Assembly (NCBI RefSeq): GCF_030462585.1
Contig: NZ_JASMRU010000001.1
Location: 33,343 to 97,342 of the forward strand
Length of the DNA stretch: 64,000 bases
Direction of reading: 5' to 3'
From: Pseudomonas sp. CAN1
Lineage (GTDB): Bacteria > Pseudomonadota > Gammaproteobacteria > Pseudomonadales > Pseudomonadaceae
Below, piece after piece: positions 1 through 9,163 of this stretch. The notes beneath the pieces were generated by a model that worked only from the letters and a program-made list of their open reading frames with translations, was not told where the DNA came from and did no database searches. The position numbers were made by a program, and so were the translations under genes. The first letter of the stretch is position 1. Every line of letters starts with the position of its first letter.

Positions 1-73
1 GCATCGCGTAGTCACGGCCCAGGCTGCGGAATTCCTTGATGCCGAGGTTGAAGATGTTCGCCAGCTTGTTCAT
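1..73 (-). CDS. ABC-2 type transporter permease, N-terminal fragment (cut by window edge)
   Basis: Only the first 24 codons are present, running leftward off the window. They read MNKLANIFNLGIKEFRSLGR and onward, the usual start of the second permease in RbbA/YhiI-type export operons. The ATG lies one base after the stop codon of the upstream ATPase/permease gene, so the two are surely co-transcribed. The product would be an inner-membrane ABC-2 permease working with the ATPase and the HlyD adaptor. Little else can be said from the fragment. Confidence 0.75.
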   Translation of the reverse strand, partial: MNKLANIFNLGIKEFRSLGRDYAM

Positions 74-74
74 C

Positions 75-2825
75 TCAGACCTCCTGCTTCTTCAGGCAGG
101 CCACGCTGAGCAGCGTCAGCACCACCACCATGGCCAGCAGCGGCAGGTAGTAGACCCACAGGTCGGCAAAGCCCAGTGCCTTGGAGAAGGCGCCACGGCT
201 GACGATGAGGAAATGCGAGGTCGGGTAGAGCTGGCCGATCACCGCTGCCGCGCCTTCCAGCGAGGACACCGGGTGGATCAGCCCGGAGAACTGGATCGCC
301 GGGATCATGGTGGCGATGGCGGTGCCGAACACCGCGGCGATCTGGCTCTTCATGAAGGTCGAGAGCAGCAGGCCGAGGCCGGTGCTGGTCACCACATAGA
401 GGAACGCGCCGACCAGCAGCGCCAGGAAGCTCCCCTTGAGCGGCACCTGGAACAGCAGCACAGCCATGGCCAGCATCAGCACGAAGTTGATCATGCCCAT
501 GCCGATGTACGGCAGCTGCTTGCCGAGCAGGAACTCCAGGCGAGTGACCGGGGTGACGTAGAGGTTGGTGATCGAACCCAGCTCCTTCTCGCGCACCACA
601 CCCAGGGCGGTCAGCATCGCCGGAATCATGATCAGCAGCAGCGGGATCACCGCCGGCACCATGGCCTTGAGGCTCTCCACGTCGGGGTTGTAGCGGAAGC
701 GCACTTCGGTGCTCGCCGCGGCGCTGGCGGCGGCGTTGCCGTTCTGTCGCGCAAGGTCGGCCAAGTAGCTGGCGTGCAGCCCCTGCACATAGCCGAGCAC
801 GGTGTTGGCGCGGGTCGGCATGGCGCCGTCGATCCATACGCCGATGGCCGGGTCGGCGCCGCGCTTGAGGTCGCGGCCGAAGTTTGGCGGGATCTCCACC
901 GCCAGGCTGATGTCGCCGCTACGCAAGCGCCGCTCCAGCTCCTCGGGGGTCTGGATCGGCGCCTTCTCGATGAAGTAGCGCGAGCCGGAAATGTTCAGCG
1001 CGTAGGTCTGGCTGGTGGTGGTCTGGTCGCGGTCGAGCACTGCGTAGGTGAGGTCCTCGACGTCCATGTTGATGCCGTAGCCGATGATGAACATCAGCAG
1101 CGCGGTGCCCACCAGCGCCAGGGTCAGGCGGATCGGGTCGCGGCGCAGCTCCATGGCCTCGCGGCGCGCGTAGCTGAACAGGCGCAGCCAGCTGAAGCGG
1201 TCGCTGCCCTTGTAGCGAGCGGGCAAGGCTGAATTTTCCTGGGTAGCGCGCTCCGGAGTGGGCGTGGCGTCGGCCACCGGCGCGCTGCCGGCGGCCTCTT
1301 CCAGGTAGGCGATGAAGGTGGCTTCCAGGGTCGGCAGGCCGCGCTTGTCGATCAGCCCCTGCGGGGTGTCGCTGTCGAGCACCTTGCCGGCGTGCATCAG
1401 CGAGATGCGGTCGCAGCGCTCGGCCTCGTTCATGAAGTGGGTGGAGATGAAGATGGTCACGCCGTCGTTGCGCGACAGCTCCACCATCAGCTCCCAGAAG
1501 CCGTCGCGGGCCACCGGGTCGACGCCCGAGGTGGGCTCGTCGAGGATGAGGATTTCCGGTTTGTGGATTACCGCCACGGCCAGCGACAGGCGCTGGCGGA
1601 TACCCAGCGGCAGGCTGTCGGGCAGCTCGTTGCTGACCTTGCCCAGGTCGAAACGCTGGAGCATTTCCGCGACGCGTGGGCCGATCTGCTCATGCGGGAT
1701 GTGGAACAGCTTGGCGTGCAGTTCGAGGTTCTGCAGCACCGTCAGCTCGGCATACAGCGAGAAGGCCTGGGACATGTAGCCGACGCGCCGGCGGGTCGCC
1801 ATGTCGTTGGCGTTCACCGGCTGGCCGAACAGCGCACAGGTGCCTTCGCTGGCCGGCAGCAGGCCGGTAAGCATCTTCATGGTGGTGGACTTGCCGCAGC
1901 CGTTGGAACCGAGGAAGCCGAAGATTTCCCCGCGCTCGATGCGGAAGCTGACGCGGTCCACCGCGACGAAATCGCCAAAGCGGCAGGTCAGCCCCTCGGC
2001 CTCGATGGCGATCTGCGGCGCGCCGTCAGGCTGCGGGCGCGGCGGAATTACCAGTTTGTGGTGGCCAGCGCGCTTGCTCTCGGGCAGCAGCGCGATGAAC
2101 GCCTCTTCGAGATTCTGTGTGGCGGTCTGCTCGCGTAGCTCGGCGGGTGTGCCGGTGGCGAGCACCTTGCCCTCGTCCATTGCTACCAGGTGATCGAAGC
2201 GCTCGGCCTCCTCCATGTAGGCGGTGGCCACCAGCACGCTCATGCCTTCGCGGCCGGCGCGGATGCGCGCGATCAGCTCCCAGAACTGGTTGCGCGACAA
2301 CGGATCGACGCCCGTGGTGGGCTCGTCGAGGATCAGCAAGTCGGGGTCATGGATCAGCGCGCAACACAGCCCGAGCTTCTGCTTCATGCCGCCAGAGAGC
2401 TTGCCCGCCGGGCGCTCGGCGAAGGGCGCAAGGCCGGTGCTGTGCAGCAGGTCGGCAATGCGCCGCTCGCGCTCGGCCTTGTCGTGGCCGAACAGGCGGC
2501 CGAAGAAGTCGACGTTCTCGAACACCGAGAGCGTCGGGTAGAGGTTCTTGCCCAGGCCCTGCGGCATGTAGGCGATGCGCGGGCACACGGCGCGACGATG
2601 GCGCGCGTCGCGCATGTCGCCGCCGAGCACCTGGATTTCGCCGTCCTGCATTTTCCGCGCGCCGGCCAGCAACGCCAGCAGGCTGGACTTGCCGACGCCG
2701 TCCGGGCCGATCAGGCCGACCATGCGGTTGGCCGGGATTTCCAGGCTGATGTCGTCCACTGCGCGGGTCTCGCCGTAGCGCAGCGAGACGCCAGCCAGAC
2801 GGGCCACACAGTTGGCGGCGTTCAT
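75..2825 (-). CDS. rbbA: RbbA-like ABC transporter: two ATPase domains fused to an ABC-2 permease domain
   Basis: A 916-residue tripartite protein. The first nucleotide-binding domain has Walker [10 protein letters not shown] (about 40-48), signature LSGGM (about 143-147) and Walker B LLILDEPT (about 163-170). The second has Walker [10 protein letters not shown] (about 306-314) and Walker [10 protein letters not shown] (about 426), but its signature is the degenerate LPLGIRQR (about 405) instead of LSGGQ. From about residue 545 an ABC-2 membrane domain follows, with several hydrophobic segments near the C-terminus. E. coli RbbA was described as a ribosome-associated ATPase, but the context here, between a HlyD adaptor (4-base overlap) and a permease, points to drug or metabolite export. 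The substrate is unknown. Confidence 0.88.
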   Translation of the reverse strand: MNAANCVARLAGVSLRYGETRAVDDISLEIPANRMVGLIGPDGVGKSSLLALLAGARKMQDGEIQVLGGDMRDARHRRAVCPRIAYMPQGLGKNLYPTLSVFENVDFFGRLFGHDKAERERRIADLLHSTGLAPFAERPAGKLSGGMKQKLGLCCALIHDPDLLILDEPTTGVDPLSRNQFWELIARIRAGREGMSVLVATAYMEEAERFDHLVAMDEGKVLATGTPAELREQTATQNLEEAFIALLPESKRAGHHKLVIPPRPQPDGAPQIAIEAEGLTCRFGDFVAVDRVSFRIERGEIFGFLGSNGCGKSTTMKMLTGLLPASEGTCALFGQPVNANDMATRRRVGYMSQAFSLYAELTVLQNLELHAKLFHIPHEQIGPRVAEMLQRFDLGKVSNELPDSLPLGIRQRLSLAVAVIHKPEILILDEPTSGVDPVARDGFWELMVELSRNDGVTIFISTHFMNEAERCDRISLMHAGKVLDSDTPQGLIDKRGLPTLEATFIAYLEEAAGSAPVADATPTPERATQENSALPARYKGSDRFSWLRLFSYARREAMELRRDPIRLTLALVGTALLMFIIGYGINMDVEDLTYAVLDRDQTTTSQTYALNISGSRYFIEKAPIQTPEELERRLRSGDISLAVEIPPNFGRDLKRGADPAIGVWIDGAMPTRANTVLGYVQGLHASYLADLARQNGNAAASAAASTEVRFRYNPDVESLKAMVPAVIPLLLIMIPAMLTALGVVREKELGSITNLYVTPVTRLEFLLGKQLPYIGMGMINFVLMLAMAVLLFQVPLKGSFLALLVGAFLYVVTSTGLGLLLSTFMKSQIAAVFGTAIATMIPAIQFSGLIHPVSSLEGAAAVIGQLYPTSHFLIVSRGAFSKALGFADLWVYYLPLLAMVVVLTLLSVACLKKQEV

Positions 2826-3895
2826 TGCGGGACCTTGATCTGCAGCTCAGCCGGCCATTCCACCTGCGGGTCGAGGCGCAGGTAGGCCATGCCCGGTACG
2901 CCGGTCTTCACGTAGGTGATGTACTTCTCCAGCAGGCCCGGATCGAGGCGCGCCTTGACGCGGAACATCAACTTCTCGCGCTCGTTGGCGGTCTCCACGG
3001 TCTTGGGCGTGAACTGCGCGACGCTGGCGACGTAGGACACTTTCGCCGGGATCACGTACTCGGGCACGGCATCGATCACCAGGTGCACTTCCTGGCCCAG
3101 CCCGACCTTGCCGGCCTGGCCCGAGGGCAGGAAGAAGGTCATGTAGACGTCGGCCAGGTCGACCATGTTGAGCAGCTTGCCGCCGGCTGCCAGCACCTCG
3201 CCCGGCTGCGCCACGCGGTACTGCACGCGGCCATTGCGCGGGGCCTTGAGCAGGCTGTCGTCGATGTCCGCCTGCAGGCGCTCGACGCTCGCGGTGGCGG
3301 CCTCGATGGCCGACTGCGCCTCGATCACCTGGGAGCGCGCGGCAGAAATGCCGGCATCCGCCGAGACCACCTGGGAACGTGCAGCTGCCAGCGCTGCCTG
3401 GGCGCTCTGCATCACCGCGCGGTCGTCATCCAGTTGCTGTTGCGGCAGGGCGTTACGCTTGACCAGCTGTTCGGTACGGGTGAAGCGCTTCTGCGCGGCG
3501 GTGAGTTCGGCCTGGCGCTGGGCGACCACGGCCTGGGCGGTGGACTTCTCGCTGGTGCGCTGAGCCACCAGCGATTCGGCGGTAAGGCGCGCATTCTGCG
3601 CCCGGCGCACTTCCGCCTGGGCCTGGGCGAGCTGGGCCTGGAGCACCTGGGTGTCCATCTTCGCCACCACCTCGCCGGCCTTCACGAAGTCGCCTTCGTC
3701 CACCAGGATTTCCGCCACGCGGCCGGGCAGCTTGGTGGCCACGTCGACCTCGGTAGCCTCGATGCGCCCGTTGCCGCTGGCGAAGCCTTCCGGGAGGCCG
3801 GCAGGCTTGAAGGTCTGCCAGGCCAGCGCGGCGAGCACGGCCAGCACCAGCACCGCGAGGCCGCGGCTGCGCCAGCTTTTTGCGTTTCCTGTCAT
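2822..3895 (-). CDS. HlyD-family periplasmic adaptor (YhiI-like)
   Basis: This 357-residue protein has one N-terminal membrane anchor (about residues 10-28). A biotinyl-lipoyl-like segment (around [20 protein letters not shown]) follows, then a long alpha-helical hairpin rich in Ala, Gln and Arg (about 85-215). The C-terminal beta-barrel region includes [19 protein letters not shown]. This is the membrane-fusion (adaptor) layout that bridges an inner-membrane transporter to an outer-membrane channel. Its end overlaps the RbbA-like gene by four bases (ATGA), so it is the first gene of the three-gene export operon. No outer-membrane factor gene is visible in the window. Confidence 0.9.
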   Translation of the reverse strand: MTGNAKSWRSRGLAVLVLAVLAALAWQTFKPAGLPEGFASGNGRIEATEVDVATKLPGRVAEILVDEGDFVKAGEVVAKMDTQVLQAQLAQAQAEVRRAQNARLTAESLVAQRTSEKSTAQAVVAQRQAELTAAQKRFTRTEQLVKRNALPQQQLDDDRAVMQSAQAALAAARSQVVSADAGISAARSQVIEAQSAIEAATASVERLQADIDDSLLKAPRNGRVQYRVAQPGEVLAAGGKLLNMVDLADVYMTFFLPSGQAGKVGLGQEVHLVIDAVPEYVIPAKVSYVASVAQFTPKTVETANEREKLMFRVKARLDPGLLEKYITYVKTGVPGMAYLRLDPQVEWPAELQIKVPQ

Positions 3896-4125
3896 CCGAA
3901 TTCCCCTTTGTCCAGGCGCTCGAATTCGAGCGGATCATGAGGGGATGTTCGGCGAGCAGCGGCAAACGGGGTTTGATTCAGGTCAGGCGCGCGCCGGAAA
4001 TTTCCTACGCACCATGTGAGGCGGGGCTTTCAGCCCGGCATTGCGGCAAGCAGCCGCAGCCGGGCGGGAGAAGCGCCTGCCGTGCGCAGATGAGTCGCGC
4101 TCATGCAGGCGATTCCCGGAGGGAG

Positions 4126-4539
4126 TCAGGGCTGGACGATGAGGTTGTTGAACAGCAGGTCGTCCACCAGCGGTTTGCCTTCTTCCTGCTGCAGCACGGT
4201 CTGCACCTGCTTGAGGGCTTCCTGGCGCAGCTTCTCCTTGCCGTCGACGCTGCCGAGGGAATCGTCGGTCTGCTGGGCGAACAGCATCACCAGCTGGTTG
4301 CGGATCAGCGGCTCGTGGTGCTCGACCTTCTCCGAGGCCTCCTTGCCGGTGACCTTCAGCGCGATGTCGGCCTTGAAGTACTTCAGGCGCGGGCCGCTGC
4401 CGTAGTTGCCCACCAGCGCCGGGGTGAGGTCGACGAACACAGGCTTGTTGGCGTCTTCCGGCTTGGCCTCTTCGGATTCTGAAGCCATGACGAAGGTACT
4501 GAAGGAAAAGGCCAGCAACAGGGCGAGGAAAGCTCTCAA
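4126..4539 (-). CDS. FliL-like exported protein outside a flagellar locus
   Basis: About 137 residues. I place the start at a TTG codon at 4537-4539 because GGAG lies eight bases upstream and the protein then opens with a clean signal peptide (LRAFLALLLAFSFSTFVMA). An upstream in-frame start at 4566 would give nine extra residues. The mature part contains PVFVDLTPALVGNYG, KYFKADIALKV and ...EPLIRNQLVMLF, the pattern of the FliL domain, whose flagellar members help stator function. Unlike classical FliL it seems secreted rather than membrane anchored, and no flagellar gene is nearby. It lies upstream of the HlyD gene in the same direction, 230 bases away. Its role is unknown. Confidence 0.75.
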   Translation of the reverse strand: MRAFLALLLAFSFSTFVMASESEEAKPEDANKPVFVDLTPALVGNYGSGPRLKYFKADIALKVTGKEASEKVEHHEPLIRNQLVMLFAQQTDDSLGSVDGKEKLRQEALKQVQTVLQQEEGKPLVDDLLFNNLIVQP

Positions 4540-4701
4540 GGCGATGTCTCCGGATTCGATGGGCAAAGGATAGCCACACTCGCGCCGCCGCCCAAGCTAT
4601 ATCGGGGCATAAGCCCAGGCCATGGTGATTTGCCCCCTGTGCCTGCGCTCCTACACTGGCCCTCTACTCACCAAGAAGAACCTCCAACGGAGTACGTCCT
4701 C

Positions 4702-5679
4702 ATGAAAGCCGTGCTGTGCAAAGCCTTCGGCCCCGCCGAAACCCTGGTGCTGGAAGAGATCGCCAGCCCCGAGCCGAAGAAGAACGAAGTCCTGCTGCAG
4801 GTGCACGCTGCCGGGGTGAACTTCCCCGACACCCTGATCATCGAGGGCAAGTATCAGTTCAAGCCGCCCTTCCCGTTCTCCCCGGGTGGCGAGGCTGCTG
4901 GGGTGGTGGGCGCCGTCGGTGAGAAAGTCAGCCACGTGAAACCCGGCGACCGCGTGATGGCGCTGACCGGCTGGGGCAGCTTCGCCGAAGAAGTCGCCGT
5001 ACCCGGCTACAGCGTGATGCCGATCCCCGACGGCATGGACTTCGCCAGCGCCGCCGCCTTCGGCATGACCTACGGCACCTCCATGCACGCCCTCAAGCAG
5101 CGCGCCAACCTGCAGCCGGGCGAGACCCTGCTGGTGCTCGGCGCCTCCGGCGGCGTCGGCCTGGCCGCGGTTGAGATCGGCAAGGCCATGGGCGCCAAGG
5201 TCATCGCCGCCGCCAGCAGCGACGCCAAACTGGAAGTGGCCAAGGCCGCCGGCGCCGACGTGCTGATCAACTACAGCGAAGGCAGCCTAAAGGACAAGCT
5301 CAAGGAACTCACCGGCGGCCAGGGCGTGGACGTGATCTACGACCCGGTGGGCGGCGACCTGTTCGAGGAAGCCTTCCGCTCCATCGCCTGGAACGGCCGC
5401 ATGCTGGTGGTCGGTTTTGCCAGCGGCACCATTCCCGCGCTGCCGGCCAACCTCACCCTGCTCAAGGGCGCCTCCCTGGTCGGCGTGTTCTGGGGCTCCT
5501 TCGCCCAGCGCCAACCGCAGGACAACGCGGCGAACTTCCAGCAGCTGTTCGCCTGGTTTGCCGAAGGCAAGATCAAGCCGCTGGTGTCGCAGACCTTCCC
5601 CCTGGAAAAGGCCGCCGACGCGATCAACCACCTGGGCCAGCGCAAGGCGGTGGGCAAGGTGGTGGTGACGGTTCGCTGA
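4702..5679 (+). CDS. NADPH:quinone oxidoreductase-like medium-chain dehydrogenase
   Basis: 325 residues from the ATG at 4702, preceded by CGGAG ten bases upstream. This is a zinc-independent MDR/quinone oxidoreductase. Conserved segments are AGVNFPDTLIIEGKY and FPFSPGGEAAGVV in the catalytic part, then the nucleotide-binding motif LGASGGVGLAAVEIGKAMGA. The second half holds the Rossmann-fold region with DVIYDPVGGDLFEEAFRS. Members reduce quinones or act as enoyl/acyl reductases with NADPH; the substrate cannot be assigned. It stands alone, divergent from the FliL-like gene, and is followed by a strong terminator. Confidence 0.85.
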   Translation: MKAVLCKAFGPAETLVLEEIASPEPKKNEVLLQVHAAGVNFPDTLIIEGKYQFKPPFPFSPGGEAAGVVGAVGEKVSHVKPGDRVMALTGWGSFAEEVAVPGYSVMPIPDGMDFASAAAFGMTYGTSMHALKQRANLQPGETLLVLGASGGVGLAAVEIGKAMGAKVIAAASSDAKLEVAKAAGADVLINYSEGSLKDKLKELTGGQGVDVIYDPVGGDLFEEAFRSIAWNGRMLVVGFASGTIPALPANLTLLKGASLVGVFWGSFAQRQPQDNAANFQQLFAWFAEGKIKPLVSQTFPLEKAADAINHLGQRKAVGKVVVTVR

Positions 5680-5696
5680 TTGCTTCTCGCGCCATG

Positions 5697-5724
5697 AAAA
5701 AGCCCCGCTGATGCGGGGCTTTTT
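5697..5724 (+). terminator. Rho-independent terminator after the quinone oxidoreductase gene
   Basis: Perfect hairpin AAAAAGCCCCGC / GCGGGGCTTTTT with a TGAT loop, 17 bases after the stop codon. The flanking A and T runs would let it work in both directions. Confidence 0.9.
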
Positions 5725-5755
5725 CATTCCTACGCGGGAGCACCGGCGCTGGGCG

Positions 5756-5832
5756 ATTCGCGAGCAAGCTCGCACCTACGAAAAGCGCTGCGCAGCTGGG
5801 CGTGGCTGTAGGAGCGAGCTTGCTCGCGAACA
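5756..5832. repeat. Inverted pair of REP-like elements (family A)
   Basis: Left copy ATTCGCGAGCAAGCTCGCAC with CTACGAAAAG after it (5756-5785). The right copy is the reverse orientation, TGTAGGAGCGAGCTTGCTCG (5808-5827), continuing CGAAC. The two copies face each other around about 20 bases, a BIME-like arrangement. The same element recurs at 15912, 17009, 22261 and 31951. Confidence 0.85.
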
Positions 5833-6150
5833 ACCGGCCACTCCGAACTATCAGGATCGTAGGGCGCATAACGCGCCAGCGTTATCCGCCGCGGTGGGGT
5901 CGGCGCATAAGCCGTTCCGGGTTATGCGCCCTACGGTCTTCCAGCGAAATATCCACGCACGCCGAACGCCCCGTTCAACGAGGGTATTTTTCGCCCCAAG
6001 CGAAAAACCGGATGTCCGGGGCAAGACTTTTGGTTCCTTTTGGGAGGGCGGCTATCCGACGTTTGCCAAAAGGGACTCGCCCGAGGGGGCGAAACAAGAA
6101 GCCCATGCGCACGCCGAAGCGGCGCGGGCAAACCGGGCGCGAGGCAGGCA

Positions 6151-6238
6151 CATCGCGGACGGAGTCCGCTCCTACGCGAGGCCACACCTGATATCTCCAG
6201 CAGGAGCTGATCTCGCGGAGAAGCTCCGCTCCTACAAA
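6151..6238. repeat. REP-like element (family B) and a diverged hairpin
   Basis: ATCGCGGACGGAGTCCGCTC followed by CTACG at 6152-6176, the same unit as at 28558 and 37621. A related hairpin CGCGGAGAAGCTCCGCTCC lies at 6214-6232, also ending in CTAC. Both units share the CTCCTAC tail with family A. Confidence 0.75.
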
Positions 6239-6240
6239 AG

Positions 6241-6267
6241 AAAAAGCCCCGCATGAGCGGGGCTTTT
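6241..6267 (-). terminator. Terminator of the mat/amidase/ABC operon
   Basis: Hairpin AAAAGCCCCGC / GCGGGGCTTTT with an ATGA loop. It lies 15 bases beyond the stop codon of the leftward malonyl-CoA synthetase gene, with a U-run on the minus strand. Confidence 0.9.
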
Positions 6268-6281
6268 CTTACTCCGGAGGT

Positions 6282-7805
6282 TCAGGAATACAGCGCCTTG
6301 AACTGCTCCCGCAGCACATTCTTCTGCACCTTGCCCATCACATTGCGCGGCAGCGCCTCGACCACCATCACCCGCTTGGGCTGCTTGAAGCGCGCCAGCT
6401 TGCCGTCCAGCGCGGCGAGCACCTGCGCCTCGCTGGGCGCCTGGCCCTTGCTGGCCACCAGCACCGCCGTCACACCCTCGCCGAAGTCCGGGTGCGGTAC
6501 GCCGATCACCGCCGATTCGGCCACGCCCGGCAGGGTGTCGAGGATCTCTTCCAGCTCCTTGGGATACACGTTGAAGCCGCCACTGATGATCATGTCCTTG
6601 TTGCGCCCGACGATCTGCACGTAGCCACGGTCGTCGACGAAGCCGATGTCACCGGTCATGAAGAAGCCGTCCGCGCGCAGCTCCTCGGCGGTCTTCTCCG
6701 GCATGCGCCAGTAGCCCTGGAACACGTTCGGCCCGCGCACTTCGATCATCCCCGGCTCGCCTTGCGGCAGCAGGGTCGGCTCGGCCTGGGCCGGATCAGT
6801 GATGCGCAACTCGACGCCCGGCAGCGGGAAGCCGACGGTGCCGGCGATGCGCTGGCCGTCCAGTGGGTTGGAAGTGTTCATGCCGGTCTCGGTCATGCCG
6901 TAGCGTTCGAGGATGGCCATGCCGGTGCGCTCGGAGAACGCCCTGTGGGTCTCGGCGGTCAGCGGCGCGGAGCCGGAGATGAACAGGCGCATGTGCGCCA
7001 CCGCCTCGCGGGTCAGGCCGGGCTGGTCGAGCAGACGGGTGTAGAAGGTCGGCACGCCCATCAGCAGGTTCACCTGGGGCAGCAGCTTGAGCATCTGCGC
7101 GGCGTCGAACTTGCTCAGGAAGAGCATCGAGCCGCCGGCCATCAGCAGGCTGTTGCAGGCCACGAACAGGCCGTGGATGTGGAAGATCGGCAGCGCGTGG
7201 AGCAGCCAGTCCTCGCTGCTGATGTTCCAGTAGTCCACCAGCGCGCGGGCGTTGGAGACCAGGTTGCCGTGGCTGATCATCGCGCCCTTGGAACGCCCGG
7301 TGGTGCCGGAGGTGTAGAGGATCGCGGCGAGATCGGAAGCGGCGCGCTCGACGTCGGCGAAGCGCCCCGGCTTGCCGTGCACCTTGGCCATCAGCGAGCC
7401 GTCGCCGGCATCGCCCAGGGTTTCCACGTGGGCCACGCCGCTGACTGTCGCCAGCTCGCGGGCCTGAGCCTCGAAGGCCGGGGCGCAGACGAACAGCGAG
7501 GGCTCGGCATCATCGAGGAAGTAGCGCAGCTCCTCGCCGGTGTAGCCGCTGTTGAGCGGCAGGTAGACCGCGCCGACGCGCAGCACGGCGAGGTAGAGCA
7601 TTACGGTCTCGGGGCTCTTGTCGACCTGCACGGCCACGCGGTCGCCCGGCTGCACGCCGAGCTCCACCAGCGCATGGGCGAACTGCGAGGTGCTGCGCAG
7701 CATGTCGGCATAGCTGTAGCCGCCACCGTCCGGGGTGCGGATGAAGGGCTTGGAAAGGTCGCTGGGCAGGTGTTTGCCGACTTCGGCGAAAAGGCTCTGG
7801 TTCAT
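6282..7805 (-). CDS. matB: Malonyl-CoA synthetase (AMP-forming)
   Basis: 507 residues of the acyl-CoA synthetase superfamily. The P-loop-like AMP-binding motif YTSGTTGRSKGA lies at about residues 163-174, followed by YGMTETGMNT, then the hinge region TGDIGFVDDRGYVQIVGRNK and the C-terminal lysine segment PRNVMGKVQKNVLREQ. MatB converts malonate, ATP and CoA to malonyl-CoA. The assignment to malonate rests mainly on adjacency: the gene starts nine bases after the malonyl-CoA decarboxylase gene, as in matAB of rhizobia. It is the last gene of the cluster. Another short-chain dicarboxylate as substrate is possible. Confidence 0.9.
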   Translation of the reverse strand: MNQSLFAEVGKHLPSDLSKPFIRTPDGGGYSYADMLRSTSQFAHALVELGVQPGDRVAVQVDKSPETVMLYLAVLRVGAVYLPLNSGYTGEELRYFLDDAEPSLFVCAPAFEAQARELATVSGVAHVETLGDAGDGSLMAKVHGKPGRFADVERAASDLAAILYTSGTTGRSKGAMISHGNLVSNARALVDYWNISSEDWLLHALPIFHIHGLFVACNSLLMAGGSMLFLSKFDAAQMLKLLPQVNLLMGVPTFYTRLLDQPGLTREAVAHMRLFISGSAPLTAETHRAFSERTGMAILERYGMTETGMNTSNPLDGQRIAGTVGFPLPGVELRITDPAQAEPTLLPQGEPGMIEVRGPNVFQGYWRMPEKTAEELRADGFFMTGDIGFVDDRGYVQIVGRNKDMIISGGFNVYPKELEEILDTLPGVAESAVIGVPHPDFGEGVTAVLVASKGQAPSEAQVLAALDGKLARFKQPKRVMVVEALPRNVMGKVQKNVLREQFKALYS

Positions 7806-7814
7806 GGTGAGGTC

Positions 7815-9134
7815 CTAGCGTTTTGTTTTCGCCGACAGGGTGGCCAGCTTGCGCACCTCGGGTGAGGCGGTGACCGCGCCCTGGTTGGCGTAGGCTTCGT
7901 GGTTCTTTTCGATCTGGCGCAGTTCGTAGCGGTAATTGACCATCAGCCCGGCGGCCTGGCGCAGGCCGCTGGCGGAGAGGTCGCCGCGCCAGTTCAGGCG
8001 TTCCAGGCGGGCGCCGTTGCCCAGGTGGAAGCGCGCCACCGGGTCCAGCGGCAAACCTGCGCCGTTGCGGGCATGCAGGAAGTATTCGGCGGCCAGCGCC
8101 AGCATCGGTTGCTCGGTGCGCAGCGGCGGTGCTGCATCGGGCTTGAGCGCCTTGAGCAGCTCGGCGGCAGGCGCGCCCAGTTGCGGGTCGTCACCCAGGC
8201 TGTCGAGCCAGCGGCGGAAGCCGGGCACCGGCGACAGGGTGACGAACTGGCGCAGGCCGGGAATCTCCCGCGCCAGCTCTTCCACCACCTGCTTGATCAG
8301 GAAGTTGCCGAAGGAGATGCCGCGCAGGCCGTCCTGGCAGTTGCTGATGGAATAGAACACCGCGGTATCGGGCTCTTCTGCCGACGCATCAGCCGGCTTA
8401 CCTTCCAGAATCTCTGCAATCGCCCCCGGCATCGCACGGGTCAACGCCACCTCGACGAAGATCAGCGGCTCGTCGGCCAGCGCCGGGTGGAAGAAGGCGA
8501 AGCAGCGGCGGTCGGCCGGCTGCAGGCGGCTGCGCAGGTCGTCCCAGTCCTTGATGGCGTGGACGGCCTCGTACTTGATGATCTTTTCCAGGATCGACGC
8601 CGGGGTCGACCAGTCGATGCGCCGCAGCACCAGAAAGCCACGGTTGAACCAGGACGCCAGCAGGTGCTGCAGGTCGTGATCCACCGCGGCCAGCTCGGGA
8701 TTGGCTTTGAGTTCCTGCAGCAGCAGGCGGCGCATGGCGATCAGCTCGGCGGTGCCGCCAGGTGCCTGGTTGAGGCGGCGGAACAGCTCCTGGCGCGGCG
8801 GCTCGCTGGCCTCGAACAATGCCGTGGTGTTGGCCGACGACGGTTCATCGAGGTAGCGCTGGCAGGCCTGCGCCAGCGCGTCGTGGGGCGGTGCGAAGTC
8901 CTTCAGCAGGGTGTCGAAGAAGGCCTTCTGCTGCTCCTGCGGGCAGTCGCGGTAGGCGCACAGCACCTGCTGCGCCAGGGCCACGCCCGAGGCTTCGCCA
9001 TGGCTGGAGATCAGCTTGTGGCAAGCCTGCGCCAGCGCCTGGGCATTGCCCGGCGCCGGCTCGCGCGATTCCAGCAATTGCCGGCCGCGCTCGGTGATGC
9101 TTTGCAGCAGTTCCTGGAAGAAGCTGATATTCAT
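7815..9134 (-). CDS. matA: Malonyl-CoA decarboxylase
   Basis: 439 residues, close to the usual size of bacterial malonyl-CoA decarboxylases (MLYCD family). An N-terminal helical domain is followed by the acyltransferase-like catalytic domain. Recognisable segments are FFHPALADEPLIFVEVALT, YSISNCQDGLRGISFGN, the serine in TLSPVPGF (S301) and the histidine in RFHLGNGA (H370), matching the proposed catalytic Ser/His pair. It turns malonyl-CoA into acetyl-CoA and CO2. The ATG has a strong GAGGGGG site. It lies between the amidase gene (29 bases away) and matB (9 bases away), giving a complete malonate-to-acetyl-CoA route. Confidence 0.95.
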   Translation of the reverse strand: MNISFFQELLQSITERGRQLLESREPAPGNAQALAQACHKLISSHGEASGVALAQQVLCAYRDCPQEQQKAFFDTLLKDFAPPHDALAQACQRYLDEPSSANTTALFEASEPPRQELFRRLNQAPGGTAELIAMRRLLLQELKANPELAAVDHDLQHLLASWFNRGFLVLRRIDWSTPASILEKIIKYEAVHAIKDWDDLRSRLQPADRRCFAFFHPALADEPLIFVEVALTRAMPGAIAEILEGKPADASAEEPDTAVFYSISNCQDGLRGISFGNFLIKQVVEELAREIPGLRQFVTLSPVPGFRRWLDSLGDDPQLGAPAAELLKALKPDAAPPLRTEQPMLALAAEYFLHARNGAGLPLDPVARFHLGNGARLERLNWRGDLSASGLRQAAGLMVNYRYELRQIEKNHEAYANQGAVTASPEVRKLATLSAKTKR

Positions 9135-9163
9135 GCGTCCCCCTCAGCTTGTGGATAAGTAAC

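Larger units (their letters stand above)
5728..6281. other. Gene-poor intergenic region with REP-like hairpins
   Basis: About 550 bases without a credible gene. It holds an inverted REP pair (5756-5832), a second-family REP (6151-6177) and a variant hairpin (6212-6238), and ends with the matB terminator. The middle part (5850-6140) can be read open for over 100 codons on both strands, but without a plausible start region or recognisable domain. I regard it as non-coding, perhaps remnant or repetitive sequence. Confidence 0.6.

Noticed and set aside
36-1232. Long open frame on the plus strand opposite the RbbA-like gene, rich in His and Gln
   Set aside because: It is an antisense shadow of a high-GC gene. 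The protein has no domain, and the minus-strand gene is fully supported by motifs.
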